64,000 bases of DNA from Rhyacichthys aspro (taxonomy: Eukaryota > Chordata > Actinopteri > Gobiiformes > Rhyacichthyidae): NCBI GenBank assembly GCA_036850595.1, contig CM072152.1, forward strand, positions 2,375,640 through 2,439,639, written 5' to 3'. Of this stretch, positions 1 through 13,200 are shown piece after piece; the stretch's first letter is position 1; each line of letters opens with the position of its first letter. The notes beneath the pieces were generated by a model that worked only from the letters and a program-made list of their open reading frames with translations, ran no database searches and was not told the DNA's origin. The translations under genes and the position numbers were made by a program.

Positions 1-1230
1 CAGACCTTTAGAAGCTGCTTTTAACATGTGGAGCATCTCCCCTGTCAACATCTTTGGTCTAAACCTGCTTTGTCTGTTTATGTGTTAGGACGTGCTGCCC
101 CTGTGGGCGTCTGACTGATGTTCAGGAGGTAAACAGCCATGAAATGCAGATGTATTCGAGTGTAAGACAGGTTAAGTCCAGCTCTTTGATCAGTGTGACA
201 AGTGGATCGGATCCATGGCCTGGGGTTATCACCAAGCAGGCCTGGGATTTCAAATGTCACTTCAGATGCCCTTTCTCTGTCTCAGCTCCAAAAATCATCA
301 TTTAATCTTAGCACTCTGCTGAGAACATTCAGTGTCATTGCTTTATGAGGTTGAAGGTTGCAAAAGTAAAGGTTTGAACAATGAGTTGTCTCTGTTTTTG
401 ATGCAGAGAATTGCTTTGCAGTGCAGCCCCTTAGTAATTAAGTGCTCTTTGGCCTTGGCTGATATAAGAGAGATTCTGGGGGCTGATAGACGCCTGCGCC
501 TCATTACAGTCTTTAGCAGGCTGATTAAATACTGCAGCAGAATGTGTATTTGTGTTTGCAGTGAGGCAGAGGACAAACCTCTGATGAAGCTGGTTCCACT
601 CTGACTGATGTGACGAAACTGCCATGAGACTGTCAAGATGAATACACAGCTGCTGTCACATTATTTTAGATCACAGATTTCTCTCTGACTATAGGCAGCA
701 TACACTCCACAGCTGTTTATGTCTCTGAATCTTCAAAGATCAGTTGGCCATTACCCTCTTTACCTATTAACGCTTGCTTAATTTCCTCTATTTTAACAAT
801 GAAACATGTTTCTTTACTCTGCATAATATAGCTCGAATCTTAAATCTGGAATCTGTCCCTCTAAACAGCACTGTAACTGTTTTTCTTTTTTTTTTCACAA
901 TGATGTGTGTGCTGCAGAAGTGATAAAGCATTAATGAGAACTCTTGGGTCTGTTGGCAAAATGGTTGACTTGTGTTCAGATGCTGTGAGATGAGAAAGGT
1001 AAGGGACAGGCCATAATTCTGCAACACAGTGAAGAAACAGATGCTTAAATGAAATGTGCTGCGTGCACGTGCAGGAGAGCAGAGCAGAAGAGGCCTTACT
1101 TCCTTTATTTAACCATATGGAAAAGCCTTCATTAGAAAAGCTGATGCCAATTAGAGCTAAACGTGACAATGGGGTGTGCATTAGCATGTTTCCAATCTGC
1201 CCTGTGTGAATCGTGCCTTCTGTCTTTCAG
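1..1230 (+). other. epb41l1: Intron upstream of the first visible epb41l1 exon
   Basis: I see no coding segment here. The short reading frames on both strands lack splice borders and recognisable protein. It ends in an ordinary acceptor, tgtctttcag, at 1221-1230. The exons for the N-terminal headpiece and most of FERM F1 must lie before base 1. Confidence 0.7.
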
Positions 1231-1273
1231 AATTGGTTGGACCCTTCGAAGGAGATCAAGAAGCAGATGCGCA
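1231..1273 (+). CDS. epb41l1: epb41l1 exon: end of FERM F1 / F1-F2 linker
   Basis: A 43-nt exon reading [14 protein letters not shown], the segment before the F2 lobe in all 4.1 proteins. The acceptor is tgtctttcag and the donor is GTGAGTG at 1274. It starts in phase 0 and leaves one base of a split codon for the next exon. Confidence 0.9.
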
Positions 1274-4200
1274 GTGAGTGTCTCTTCCAAGTAGCTGGCT
1301 TGATTAATATTTTAATTTCAATTGGTGGGCTTCGGATTTGTTAGCAGGCTGGTGTATATTGCACAATCGAGTCCCATCGTGATTCATAATTACATTTTGA
1401 TGTCCATGAAGCATGAGAGTTCATCTTTGTCATATCCTTTTTTTTCAGACTCTCCGTGGCACTTTGCCTTCTCTGTCAAGTTCTACCCTCCAGACCCCTC
1501 CCAGCTCACAGAGGACATCACCAGGTACAAGACTCAGGAAACACGTCATAAAAGCATTCAACTGATGCTCTTAGTATATATTAAATTTATGAAAGGGTTA
1601 AATGACACATAATACTGCTAACAACACGTAGCTGACCTGTTTCTTGTCAAAACATGTGGAACTTAGAGATAAGAAAGGGACCGATATTTAACAAGGTAGA
1701 ATCTGAACTTAATTTAAATTGAGCCTTATCTTGAAGTATAACTAGTTCAAGCAGGCTGAACAGTTTAAACAATAATCTTGCTAAATATTGAATTAACAGT
1801 TATTTGCGATATTTTCTAATCTGGCTTTACTATATTAGGAAATGTTCAATGATGGCTGGTTGTGATATTTGGTGGGTGGGCTAACAAATGCATTCATATC
1901 AATCAATAGTTCACACTATAGTAACATCACATATACTGTAGGACACCAGGTTATAGCAACACTATGCGCCCAAAGACATGAGCGTGTAGGCGAAGTGGTG
2001 AATCTAAAATGCCCCTTGTGAAGGTGAATGATTGTCTGTCAGTATCTGTGTCTAGTGTTAGCTCTGACTAACCTGCCATTGCCCAAAATTGGGTTATAGT
2101 CCAGCCCCCCCTCATGCAAAAGGTTAAATTCCTTTAGGTTAAAGGCTATCAAACAATTACATCTTAAACAGCTTTGCAATACCAATATGCATGTTGAGAC
2201 AAAAAAAATCTTTAATGATTTAGAAATATTCTGTTCTACAAAACCTTTTATACCTGTTAAAGGTCAAATTGTGAAGTGATCCTGTTTATTTTACCTTCAG
2301 AGGAATGGCTGTCATAGTGTCATTTTTTTCCTCACAATAGTCCAGTTTTGTATTTACACTGTATGTTTTGCCTCCTGTCAAATCAGCCCAAATCCCTGTC
2401 GCTCTCCTGGATTAGTGCTGTAATGTCACTAACAGTTGTGGATTAACAGGTGAACACTTGCTGGAGCTTGTCTGTCTGCGTGCCCACAGCCTCCTCTGTT
2501 CTTTGTGTCGTCTGACAGATACTACCTGTGTCTGCAGCTGAGGGATGACATGCTGTCAGGCCGGCTGCCCTGCTCCTTCGTCACTCACGCCCTGCTGGGC
2601 TCTTACACTGTCCAGGCCGAGCTCGGTGACTATGACCACGACGACCATGGCAGTGATTATGTCAGCGACTTCCGCTTCGCCCCCAACCAGACCCGGGAGC
2701 TGGAGGAGAGGGTCATGGAGCTGCATAGAACCTACAAGTACTATTGTCTAAATGACGTTTCCTACTGATCAAACTCATCTGATACATGTCATCGTAGACA
2801 TAGTATGATGGATGTGTCGCATTACACTGCCATCTGTCAGTGAGATGTACACATTGTGAAGTGGGCTGGTGTGAGAAACAGCTTTCACCACACTCTGATT
2901 TAGCCATGGTTATTGGCATGCTTCCAGACATGGTGCATGGGGGACGGAAGGAAGGAAGGAAATTGAATGTATTAAACACATTACCCAAGCCATTCTGCCC
3001 CCACACATGGTTCTGAGTGTATAATTCAAGAAGGCATGTCAGTGTTGCTCACAGATTTGATCGATGTTGTGCTCACAGGGGGATGACTCCTGCAGAGGCT
3101 GAGATGAACTTCTTGGAGAATGCAAAGAAGCTGTCCATGTATGGGGTTGACCTCCATCACGCCAAGGTACGTTTTTGGATTTAAGAAAGAAAGAAAGAAA
3201 GATATTTTATTTTTTCACTTAAACAATTACATTAAGTAAAAACCCAACATCGCATTCACTTATCCTGGTCTAGTCCTAGCTTTGCATTGCTTTAGTCTTG
3301 CTGTAGTCCCGGTTTAGTCCTGGTATAGTTGTAGCTTTCCAGGTTTAGCTTCTCTGTTCTGGATTGCTATTTAATCTGGTTTTAGACCTGGTTTAGTGCT
3401 TGCTTTTGACCTGGTTTTGGCATATTTGTGGTCCTTGTGGTCTTTTGTGTTTAGTTCTGGGATCTCCATGGCTTACTCCTGGTTATGATTTATAGTTAAG
3501 CCTATTTTTTGGACAAAAAGACACCAGAGCTCTAGGGTTGATATGAATTCAGTGTTTTTTTGTTCATGAACTCCAAACATAACTAACAGATCACCTGAAC
3601 AAGTTATTAAGCAGAAAAATCATATTGAACTATGACTCATTAGACATGATTATGTTGTATTGTTGTTTTACAAAAAAACTAAGCCTGAACCAGCGCCAAG
3701 CCACTGTTTTGTGAAGAAAAACAATACAACATGATCCTGTTTAATGACTCATAATTCAAAATGATTTTACAGCTTAATTACATGTGTTCTTCATGTATAC
3801 GGTTAAGAAAGAAAACTTCTGATGTCAAGTAAATTCCTAATGATATCTGAGATGTTAATGCATGAAGTAATACAATAATTCCTTTCTGTCTTCATAATAC
3901 TTTGCGTACCCTTAGCCTAAATCACATTCAATCAAAAACAAGGTCTTTTCCAGCACTTAAAAACAATTACAGTGCTTACACACCACAAGCGGACTATCAT
4001 ACTTACTAGCATCTTTTATTTGGTAATTGTCTCTCCACAGGATTCTGAAGGGATCGACATAATGCTGGGCGTGTGCGCCAACGGCCTGCTGATTTACCGG
4101 GACAGACTGAGGATCAACCGCTTCGCCTGGCCCAAGATCCTGAAGATCTCCTACAAGAGAAGCAACTTCTATATCAAGATCCGCCCCGGGGAGGTACACA

Positions 4201-7200
4201 GTGCATTAACTTTTGAATAAAATAATATCAGTAGTACTCGTGTTATTTAGATCATCTTTAGATTGTCTAGGGATAAACTAAAGTTGACTTTATACTAATG
4301 TGTATGTGAGATTTTGCTTTGATTTAGAAACAACTGATTTTAAAGTGAAACTTAAACATTAATTCAATATAATGTCCTTCCACATAATCCACACAGACCC
4401 TTATGAAGCTGTCAGATTGGTTTGGCCTCGAGCAAAGACTGGAGTAAATTTGCCCAAAGCTGCCCAGAGGCACCTGTGAAGCTCATTAAGAACCACTAAC
4501 TTGTCCTTTTACAAAGGATTTCTAGGCTTAATGCAAGTGAGAAGCTTTAATTGGTAGATTTAGTCACCTTTTCACCTAGAATTTGACTTGGTGTGTGTTT
4601 TTTTCTGTTTCCTGTAATTGACGTTCTTTTCTACTAAAAGGACAGTGTGGAGTTTTTAATTTCATTCCACACAGGAAGTATGTAAATATGTGACTATTTT
4701 TAATGCATACAAAGGGGGAAATATTTAATTGGGTATGACATAAGTATTACTGTATGTATTGACATTTCCCCTAAGTTTCAAAAAGCCACAATAAGCTACA
4801 GCTAGTACACTTAATTTAATAAATTGAAAAGACAAAAACATCATCTTGACAAACTATTTACCCTATTTAACAACTATAGTTAGTTTACTATAACGACTCG
4901 GTGGTAACGTCATACTATGCATACTTTAAGAGAGCAAGGACCCCAAATGAAATCAGCAAATTAATTTGAACCTTTAACTTCAGACTCTACATTTTGCAGT
5001 GACATGCTCTATACTTTATTCTCCGTGTTTGACACTCCACTGTTTATACTCCATGCTCTATGCCCCATGCTCTGTACTCAGTATTCCATACTTCATCCTT
5101 TATACTCCATGCTTTGTACTCCATTCTCTATAGTTAATGCTCTGTGCTCCATGATTCAATAACAAATAAAATATTATTTTAAAATATTGCAAATAGATTT
5201 ACTGTACTAAAAAGGCTGAGTTGACCAGCAAATCAAATATGATTTTTTGAAAGGCCAGTATAAGCACTTGAGAGGTGTATCACTCCAACAGGATGGATAC
5301 AACTCAAAATAAAAAACATTCTTGTCACAATCGTAAAAAAATAAATCTGTCTGCTGTGTAAAATGTAGAATGTAGCTCAGTAGGTCTAGACTCCATAAAA
5401 ACAGTTGACTATTTGGAGGGACACATTACTGATTTTATTTACATTTACTGAGCTTGTACTTTGTGTGAAAAATTAAAAAAAAAAACTGCTCCATGTTCTT
5501 TGCTGAGGCTCAGTGACAGACTGTTGGAGTCAGTGACCAAGCTCACAATGAGCCTGTGATAAAGCCAAAGAAAGAGGTCTTTAGCAGAGCTGCTGCAGCT
5601 GCAGTGTCAGCCACAATACACGCATAATGAGTGAAAATATAGTAATTGTATACATATACAGTATATATACTGTACATACTTTTATTTTGCCTTCTTTATG
5701 GCTCATAAGCAGAATCGATCCCCTCACTGTATTCTCTTTCAGGGTATTGGCAGATCTGTGTATAATTTTATAGTTCTGTTAATTTCAGCAAAGGATGTTT
5801 CATTGATCAGTTCACACTCCCTGCAGGAAAAATGTCTTTAAAGGCTCCTTATTAGATTTCCATAAACTCCAAGAAGAAAAATGAGGCATTATTAGGGAAA
5901 TTGTTAAACACACTTCTCCAGCAGTACACTAACCAAACACTGATATGTTTTTGTTTTTCTCTCTCATTTTGTTGTCTTTAGTATGAACAGTTTGAGAGCA
6001 CCATTGGTTTTAAGCTTCCCAACCACAGAGCTGCCAAGAGGCTGTGGAAGGTCTGCATCGAGCACCACACGTTCTTCCGGTAGGCATCGATCTGTTTTCA
6101 CGGTTGGAAGACCTCCTGTTCACTTCCAATCAGGGAAAATACAGCTGTTCACTGTTTACAGCTTCATTAGTGGCAACCAGTCTTGGAGAAAATTGCTGTA
6201 CTTTTAAAATCTGGGCTGATGTTCGGATCTGAACATCTTCTGCACTACTGAATGAACCATAATTAACAGCAACATCAAGAGACAGTAATCACATACTTGG
6301 TAAAACTTCTTTGTATTTATCTTTTGTAGCTAACATCCTATTTCTGTGGATGGACTAAAAGCTATAAAAATGGATGCATCCTAATAATAGTCTCCATATA
6401 GCTATAGCTTATTCCCCTGCTCCATAGAGTTATTGTCCCCAAACACTCTCTGCTGCACAGAGTGACATTAAACAGAACATTGTTTTTTCAACAAAACAAG
6501 TACATAACCTTAAAACAGTTGTTCTTTACCTCCCCTGGAGGCTACTGTCAGTGCAGGTGGAACTTCTCACTGCTGTAAAACACAATTAGACTTAAGAGTT
6601 TTCTTCTGTTAAAAACTACTGCTCCGTACCATTTGTCATGCACAGCAAGGGCCCAGTGAGGCTGGCTGTCAACACTAACAAAATGACACAAAGAAGATCT
6701 CCAGGAGACGAAACACCAACAACACACCAGCAGCAGAGTTCCAGCATTTAACAAGAAAGAACTCATGTGTGAAAGAGCCACAACTGATTTTGCCGAAAAG
6801 TGCCAATTTTCAAGATCAATGTCTTGTAACAACCATTACAAGTTATGTGCTATTACAAGTTCCACTATGAAAGCTGTGATCGTCTAAATAATTTCCTGCA
6901 TTAGGTGATTGTCAGCAGAGCTCCAGTTTGGAGAATCAGACAGGAGAGGTGATGGTTGCTAATGGAGCCAGTAGAAACTCAACGAGGCCTTTTAAAAAAG
7001 ATGAATATGTAGAAGACAGTTTTGTGAATAAAATCATGAAAATTGTCATTGTAGACACTGAGCATAAGTCCAGATTTGCTCTACTTTCTTAATTTTCATA
7101 AAGACTTAGTAGTTTAGTTGCTTTATTTCTATTAGTTCTACCAACTGGCCATAAGTTTCCCTCATTCCAGCTTGGTGTGAGCAGGAGTGAGTTTTTGGGA

Positions 7201-10200
7201 TTGGGCTTCATGTGTAAAGACTAAATAGTGCTGCTGGGAGTGTGTTCTTGGTAATTTACCAGAAACTGTGTGTGTGTGAAAGTGACTAACATCACAATGC
7301 ATTGTGAATCATCTGTGAAAGGATTGAGTAAAACATCAACGTGCAAAGGAAAAACTCAAAAAAGAGAAACCACAGGGCGAACCACAGAAGGGGCATACAC
7401 TTGCAGAACTGACATAGATATTACTAGGACATTTGCACACATTACATTCACATATCTTTTATTTTATATACAAATACATGAAAAATGGAAAAAAAAATGG
7501 CAGCCTGCTTTCATCTATTGTTGTGCAAAGCATCCCAGTTGTAATGCTGCACAAGTAAAGCCTTTGTTAGTCATTTTAGGCAAGTGATGCTTAGTTTGTA
7601 CCAGGGATTCCCCCAGAGGGCCAAAATGTAAATTTGTAAGTGGGCCTTGGGCCAAATTCAAGAATCTTTTGCATGTAATGAAAAGAAATACACTTCCTCC
7701 CAGGTTTGTTTTAAATGCCTTTTGTCTGTGTGCCACTACCTGCCACTCCATTTTGTTGTGACTACGTAGCAACAAATTGGAAGCCCACAAACTAAACCTG
7801 TTTGACCCAAGCTTACGCGGTTTGACCCATACCTTTCAAAAATATATCAAAATAGGACTTGCATACATGCACAAACCTACCTGAATTGTCTCATAATTTA
7901 TTTGTTTTTTAAGACCCTTTAATCTTCTAACTTTATGTGAGCCCTGACCAAAACAACTGCATGATAAAAACACAAACTTCCATTATTTTTCTTATATAGA
8001 CACTTAGAATTAGAATGTTTACTGGAAACTGCATTACATCTGTGTAAAGCTTAGTGTCTGTTTTTTTTTTTGCTATTTGTATAGGTTTGAATATGTAGCA
8101 TGCTATTTTTTAACATATTCATCACCTCTATAGATTACCTCTGTAGGTTTTATATCTCTGTATCATTTGCTAATACAAGTTACATTATGAAAAATACAGT
8201 CCAGTTTTTGGTAAAAAGGGGCCTATGCTAGTCTTAGTAAGTCTAATTTATTCCTCACAGTTGGTAATTATCAGCACAGCACAGGTTTGGAGAACTACTT
8301 TCTTTGAAACTTGTATCTAATCCCAGTTTTGGGTTTTCAGGTTGGTTTCTCCAGAACCTCCTCCAAAGGGGTTCTTAGTCATGGGTTCAAAGTTCCGGTA
8401 CAGCGGGAGAACACAGGCTCAAACCAGACAGGCCAGCGCTCTCATAGACCGGCCAGCTCCACATTTCGAACGCTCCACCAGCAAGAGGTTCCTGTTGTCC
8501 CGGAGCCTAGATGGAGGTACGAAAACACCACACACTTCTATTTACCCTTGAAACTGCCCTTCCAGTGGCACATTTCCATTTTCCAGCAGAATTCTCCAGG
8601 CCCGTCTCGTCCATGTGTGAGAACCACGACAGCCTGTCCCACCGCAGCATCAGCGAACAGCGGCGCCTCCACAGCCCGTCCGGGGACGAGCAGGAGACCG
8701 AAATGGAGCCCAGTCTGGAACAGGACGAGGAGGAGAAGGAACTGGACCAGGACGAGGAGAACAGACAGGATGGCAATGTGACACCGAGCAGAAAGAAAGA
8801 AATACGGGTACTAAAATCAATACTTTCTTTGTAGGTAATAAATTGTAAAAGTTAGTGAACTTAGAGATAGCAGCATTAGTGCAAGAGGGCCAGGCGTGAG
8901 TGTGGGGCTAGCTTCTTAAAGCATCCTAGTCTAATCCCTCAGGGGCATAGATCTGTGGTGGCTTTGTGGATTTAGCACTGCCTCACTCTTCTCCTTTCAC
9001 TCCTATTCACTCAGGCTTATATGCTCACTGTGCACAGCTTATAAACCCTGCTTTTCAGTCCTAACACTTTCTCTTTGTGCTGAAATTGCCAAGACACACC
9101 TGTAGTCCTCTGATGCTAATGCACTTTTTCTCCTTTAACTCATGCTTTCCAAAAGGAGGAGGCTGTCTCACCAGTCCACAGTAAACAGGAGGTATTTGTT
9201 ATCCATTTGTCCTTTGTTTTTATTGACCAGTCCTGTGGGTTTGTACCTATATGGTGCATCACAACAAGTGTGAACCAAGTCCATTAAAGGCAAATGGGCC
9301 AAAAAAACGGTGAAAATTAAAAGAGAGTGTAGTAATAATTATTTCCCCCAACATTACAATACACCAAGGTGTCCCATCACTGTCTGCTGCCCTCTGTCTG
9401 CATGTGACCTAACTGCACTCTTGACCTCTGACCTCTCTTGTGCCGCCTCAGTTGGAGCAGGAGGCCACTCCTCGGCACAAACAGGAGGTACCAGCTCAAG
9501 CCTGTTGTTTTGTCTGACATTGTGGTACAATCCCACCTCTGAGCTCTTTCTCAAATAGAGCTGTACCTACATCTCCTTTTTTGGATACCTTTGTAAATCT
9601 TTTGAAATGTCATAGAGATTTAAAATAACTGACAGCTGGGGGCAGAAAGCCTTTTATCTGGTGGTTTTGTAAGTCCACTGTTCAGGACCTTTTCTGTTGT
9701 CAATGATGATTCCTTCTTTTGCATGCTCTTCCTCACTGCTCAACACATTCATCACTATTTTCATTCGTAACTGTTTATTTTGCATTGTATCTGTAAGAAT
9801 GGTTTATTTGTAGCTGTTTCCTTTCTGTGAGCTGCTTAAATGCTCGACGGGTGACACTTTACACTCGGTTCTTTGTTCTCGTCTCTTATTAACACAAGCC
9901 CTGACACGCTGTTGTCTCTTTATTATCTGTCAGCTCTAGTCGTGCATATCAAATGACAGCGTGTGACAGCGCCGCACCAAATCTCCTGACGTCCTGCTAA
10001 TGTGATTCATTTGTTTGCATTTCTCTGTAGTTTCTGGACAAGTCTCAGGACGTGTTGCTGAAGCACCAGGCCAGCATCAACGAGCTGAAGAGAGCCCTGA
10101 GGGAGCCCAGCAGCAAACTGATGAACCGGGAGAAGCGTCTGTCGGCCACCTCCCCGACTGGCACTCCAGAGAAGAAGGCTGTGAGTCAGGGTTTTAGTCT

Positions 10201-13200
10201 GTTTACTGTCTCTAATCCGATGACCTGTGGTGCTTAACGTTCCATTAAAGGGCATAGGTATCCAGTCTAACTGCAGTCAAGCAGAATTCCTCCATGTGCT
10301 GCAGAACTCCAGGCAAATATTTGACATATCTCTGACCTAAAAATATGAAGAGGTATGTTGATAATGCAAGAATTGTATTGGAGTCTAAAGATATGTACAA
10401 ACAAAAACAGCATTATTTTGAAATGTTTTTCAAAATATTACTGCACTATATCAGATGATAATCTCAATAAATTATTTGCTAAACAATAAAATGTCAACAG
10501 TACATCATTTGATATTCAGAAAACTAATTAGCATCAAGCTTGCTGTTAGTAACATCAGTAACTCTGCTTATGTAAACATACAAGTTAAATTATTGATAAG
10601 GATGCATGTTCAAGCACATATTTATATAGAATGCATTCAGCTTACTGTAACTATTTTGGATACATTTATAAATATCTAGGTATCCATGTATATATGTAAA
10701 ACTGTTTGTAAATAATTTTATGTAGGCGTATTTAATCTTTAATTTGGCAATATGTCCTTTCAATGCCCTCCAAGAATGTCATATTTATGAACTCCTGGCA
10801 ACAAGTGAGTCCACAGTACTTACATTGTTGTCACCCACTGCTGAAATGCAACTAGGATGATCAAAATAAATATATATATATATATTTGTGTATATAAATA
10901 TTTGTGGTTATAGAGTTGGAAGTCAAAACACATGAGTGGAACCAAGTCTCTTTTTTTAAAATATCTTAGAGGTGCACCAAGTTGACTGACATGTGCCAAG
11001 GAAGAAATTTTATCCACTGAGTGGCTGTCTCCATGATGACTGCCTATAACTATATAATGGCTACTGATTGTGCCATTTGTAGTAGTGTCCAAATGTGTAG
11101 TGACTCAAATGTGGTCCATTCAAAGTTCACCATAATGCATCATACATTTTTGGGCACAAAAACAATTGTCTCTGGAAGTAATAGTCACCCAAAGTTGTAC
11201 TTTGCGTCAGGCATGACACAACTATCAGTTCTAAGGTATACCACTGTATTAAATTGTCTTTGTAAAGATGGGACAAAAAATAGTGATAAGACAAGATCAG
11301 AAAGTATCAAATGACACGTTCACCAAACAGCTTTAAAAAGATAAATAGATATTCCCTCACAGTTTCCTGGATCTTCAGTCAACATGAGTAAAAATGAGTA
11401 AATGAGTAAAAATTGGTAACTTACTCAAAGTGAGCACTTTTTGGATGCACAGACAAACAGAAAAAGCATAAAAAATTACCACAGTGTGGACATAGGCCTA
11501 TATGATACTTTAATTAAACCACAGGAGAATTACTTAGTGACTTTCTACCAAAAAAAAAAAAAAAAAAAAAACCCTCATAGAAACAAATGTTCCAGATAAA
11601 ATAAGATAAAAAATTAATCAAAACAATAATACAAAAGCTAAAAATAACATATTCACATGCATATATTTAAAATTTAAGACTGTTTTTAGACCATGGAATA
11701 CATATACTATACACACATGTACTATTTGAATAAGTTGCATAAAACATGAGCTTCACTTGAGGAAAAGTTCCCATCTGTATATTTATAGATTACCACCGCT
11801 GTATTCAGTAAGTGCAATTAATGATTTATCACTAGGCCTTACAGTATAACCTACATCACTTTGCACTGCACATAATGCATATATTTGCTGTACTGAAGAT
11901 TAGAGGTGTCTCTCTAATAGTACCTTAAGCCCTGACTTAAGGGACTGTATTTATTTATAAGAAAGAATTATAATTGTATTTTACTGTCATAACAACCTAA
12001 AAATGTCCCATTCACCTTCCTAAAATCAACATAAATTTGTAACCACAATACCTAATGTCAGATCAGGAACACTCTGGGTCTTTGATCACACTACAGACGA
12101 AGGAAGACTGGTTTTCAGATATGATACTTGTGTCTTAGTTGGAGTCTTTTGACAATCTCCTCTCTTCTGTCTGCCACAATCAGATTATGCTCATAGAATG
12201 TCAAACCTTGTCTGCAGCAAAAAATGTAATCTGCCATGTGTCTCCTTCCAGAGAGACGCAGGGAGAGGGGGGTGTTCTGTTTGACTGACGCCCAAGGCTG
12301 GGAGAGTCTCAGTGCAGTCCTGAATTATTTCCAAGACAATCAGAGTGACACACTCCTTTGATGTAGTTACAGGAGGAAAAAAAATATTTGAATTGCAAAT
12401 GGCTGCTGATTTGGTTCTGTGGGCCTGGTGACTGTCAGGTACATGGGATTGTGTGTGTTTTTACTTTGAAGTTCATTAAAAACTTTGAGCAGTGTAATCC
12501 CAGTCTTGTTAGTGCTAATACTTTCTGCCTTTTCCCTCTTAACCTTTCTGTGCTTCATGCAGTGGCACCTTCAGTCTGTCATGTAATGCCCTTCTGTTCT
12601 CTTTCTCTATAAACCTTTCTCCTATGCTTCATGCCGGTCAGTCGTTGGGCCGAGCTGCAGGAAGAGAACCAGTTAACAGCTTGTCTGTTGAAGGTTTTGT
12701 CCAGAAGACTGTGATCACTTCACCTGAGGTTGCCTTCTTTCACTATTCCTTCTTTTCTTGTCATTATTTTGTTGTATCGCTCTCATATAATAGGGGTTGC
12801 AAAGACTTATAGACAGAGATATAGCCCCACTTTTAGCTTTCTCTAATTGTCAGCTTGACGTTGACTATAGTCACTGTCTCAAATATTATAGGTGATTAAC
12901 ACAGAAAAAAACACAGAAAAAAAAATAGAAACTGGGTTAACATTTTGTCGTAATCTGGATACTGGAATTGTGCTTGTAGTTGTCCATGGCCTATGCATTG
13001 AGAGTGAGAGTTTCTGTTAACCTGGCTGGCCTTATGGTCTGTTACACTGCTTTTGTACATAAAGAAAAGATAAAGATTCATACACCCCTAGATAGATAAA
13101 TATGAGAAGGTTACTGGATGTACCACAGTCAGTATCCACCTATCACCATGTTATTCTATCCAACCAGAGATGCTGTTGTTTTTAAAGGAAATGGTAAACT

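Noticed and set aside
8311..8781. A 156-codon + strand frame over two epb41l1 exons and the short intron
   Set aside because: It is out of frame with the conserved FERM-adjacent sequence.
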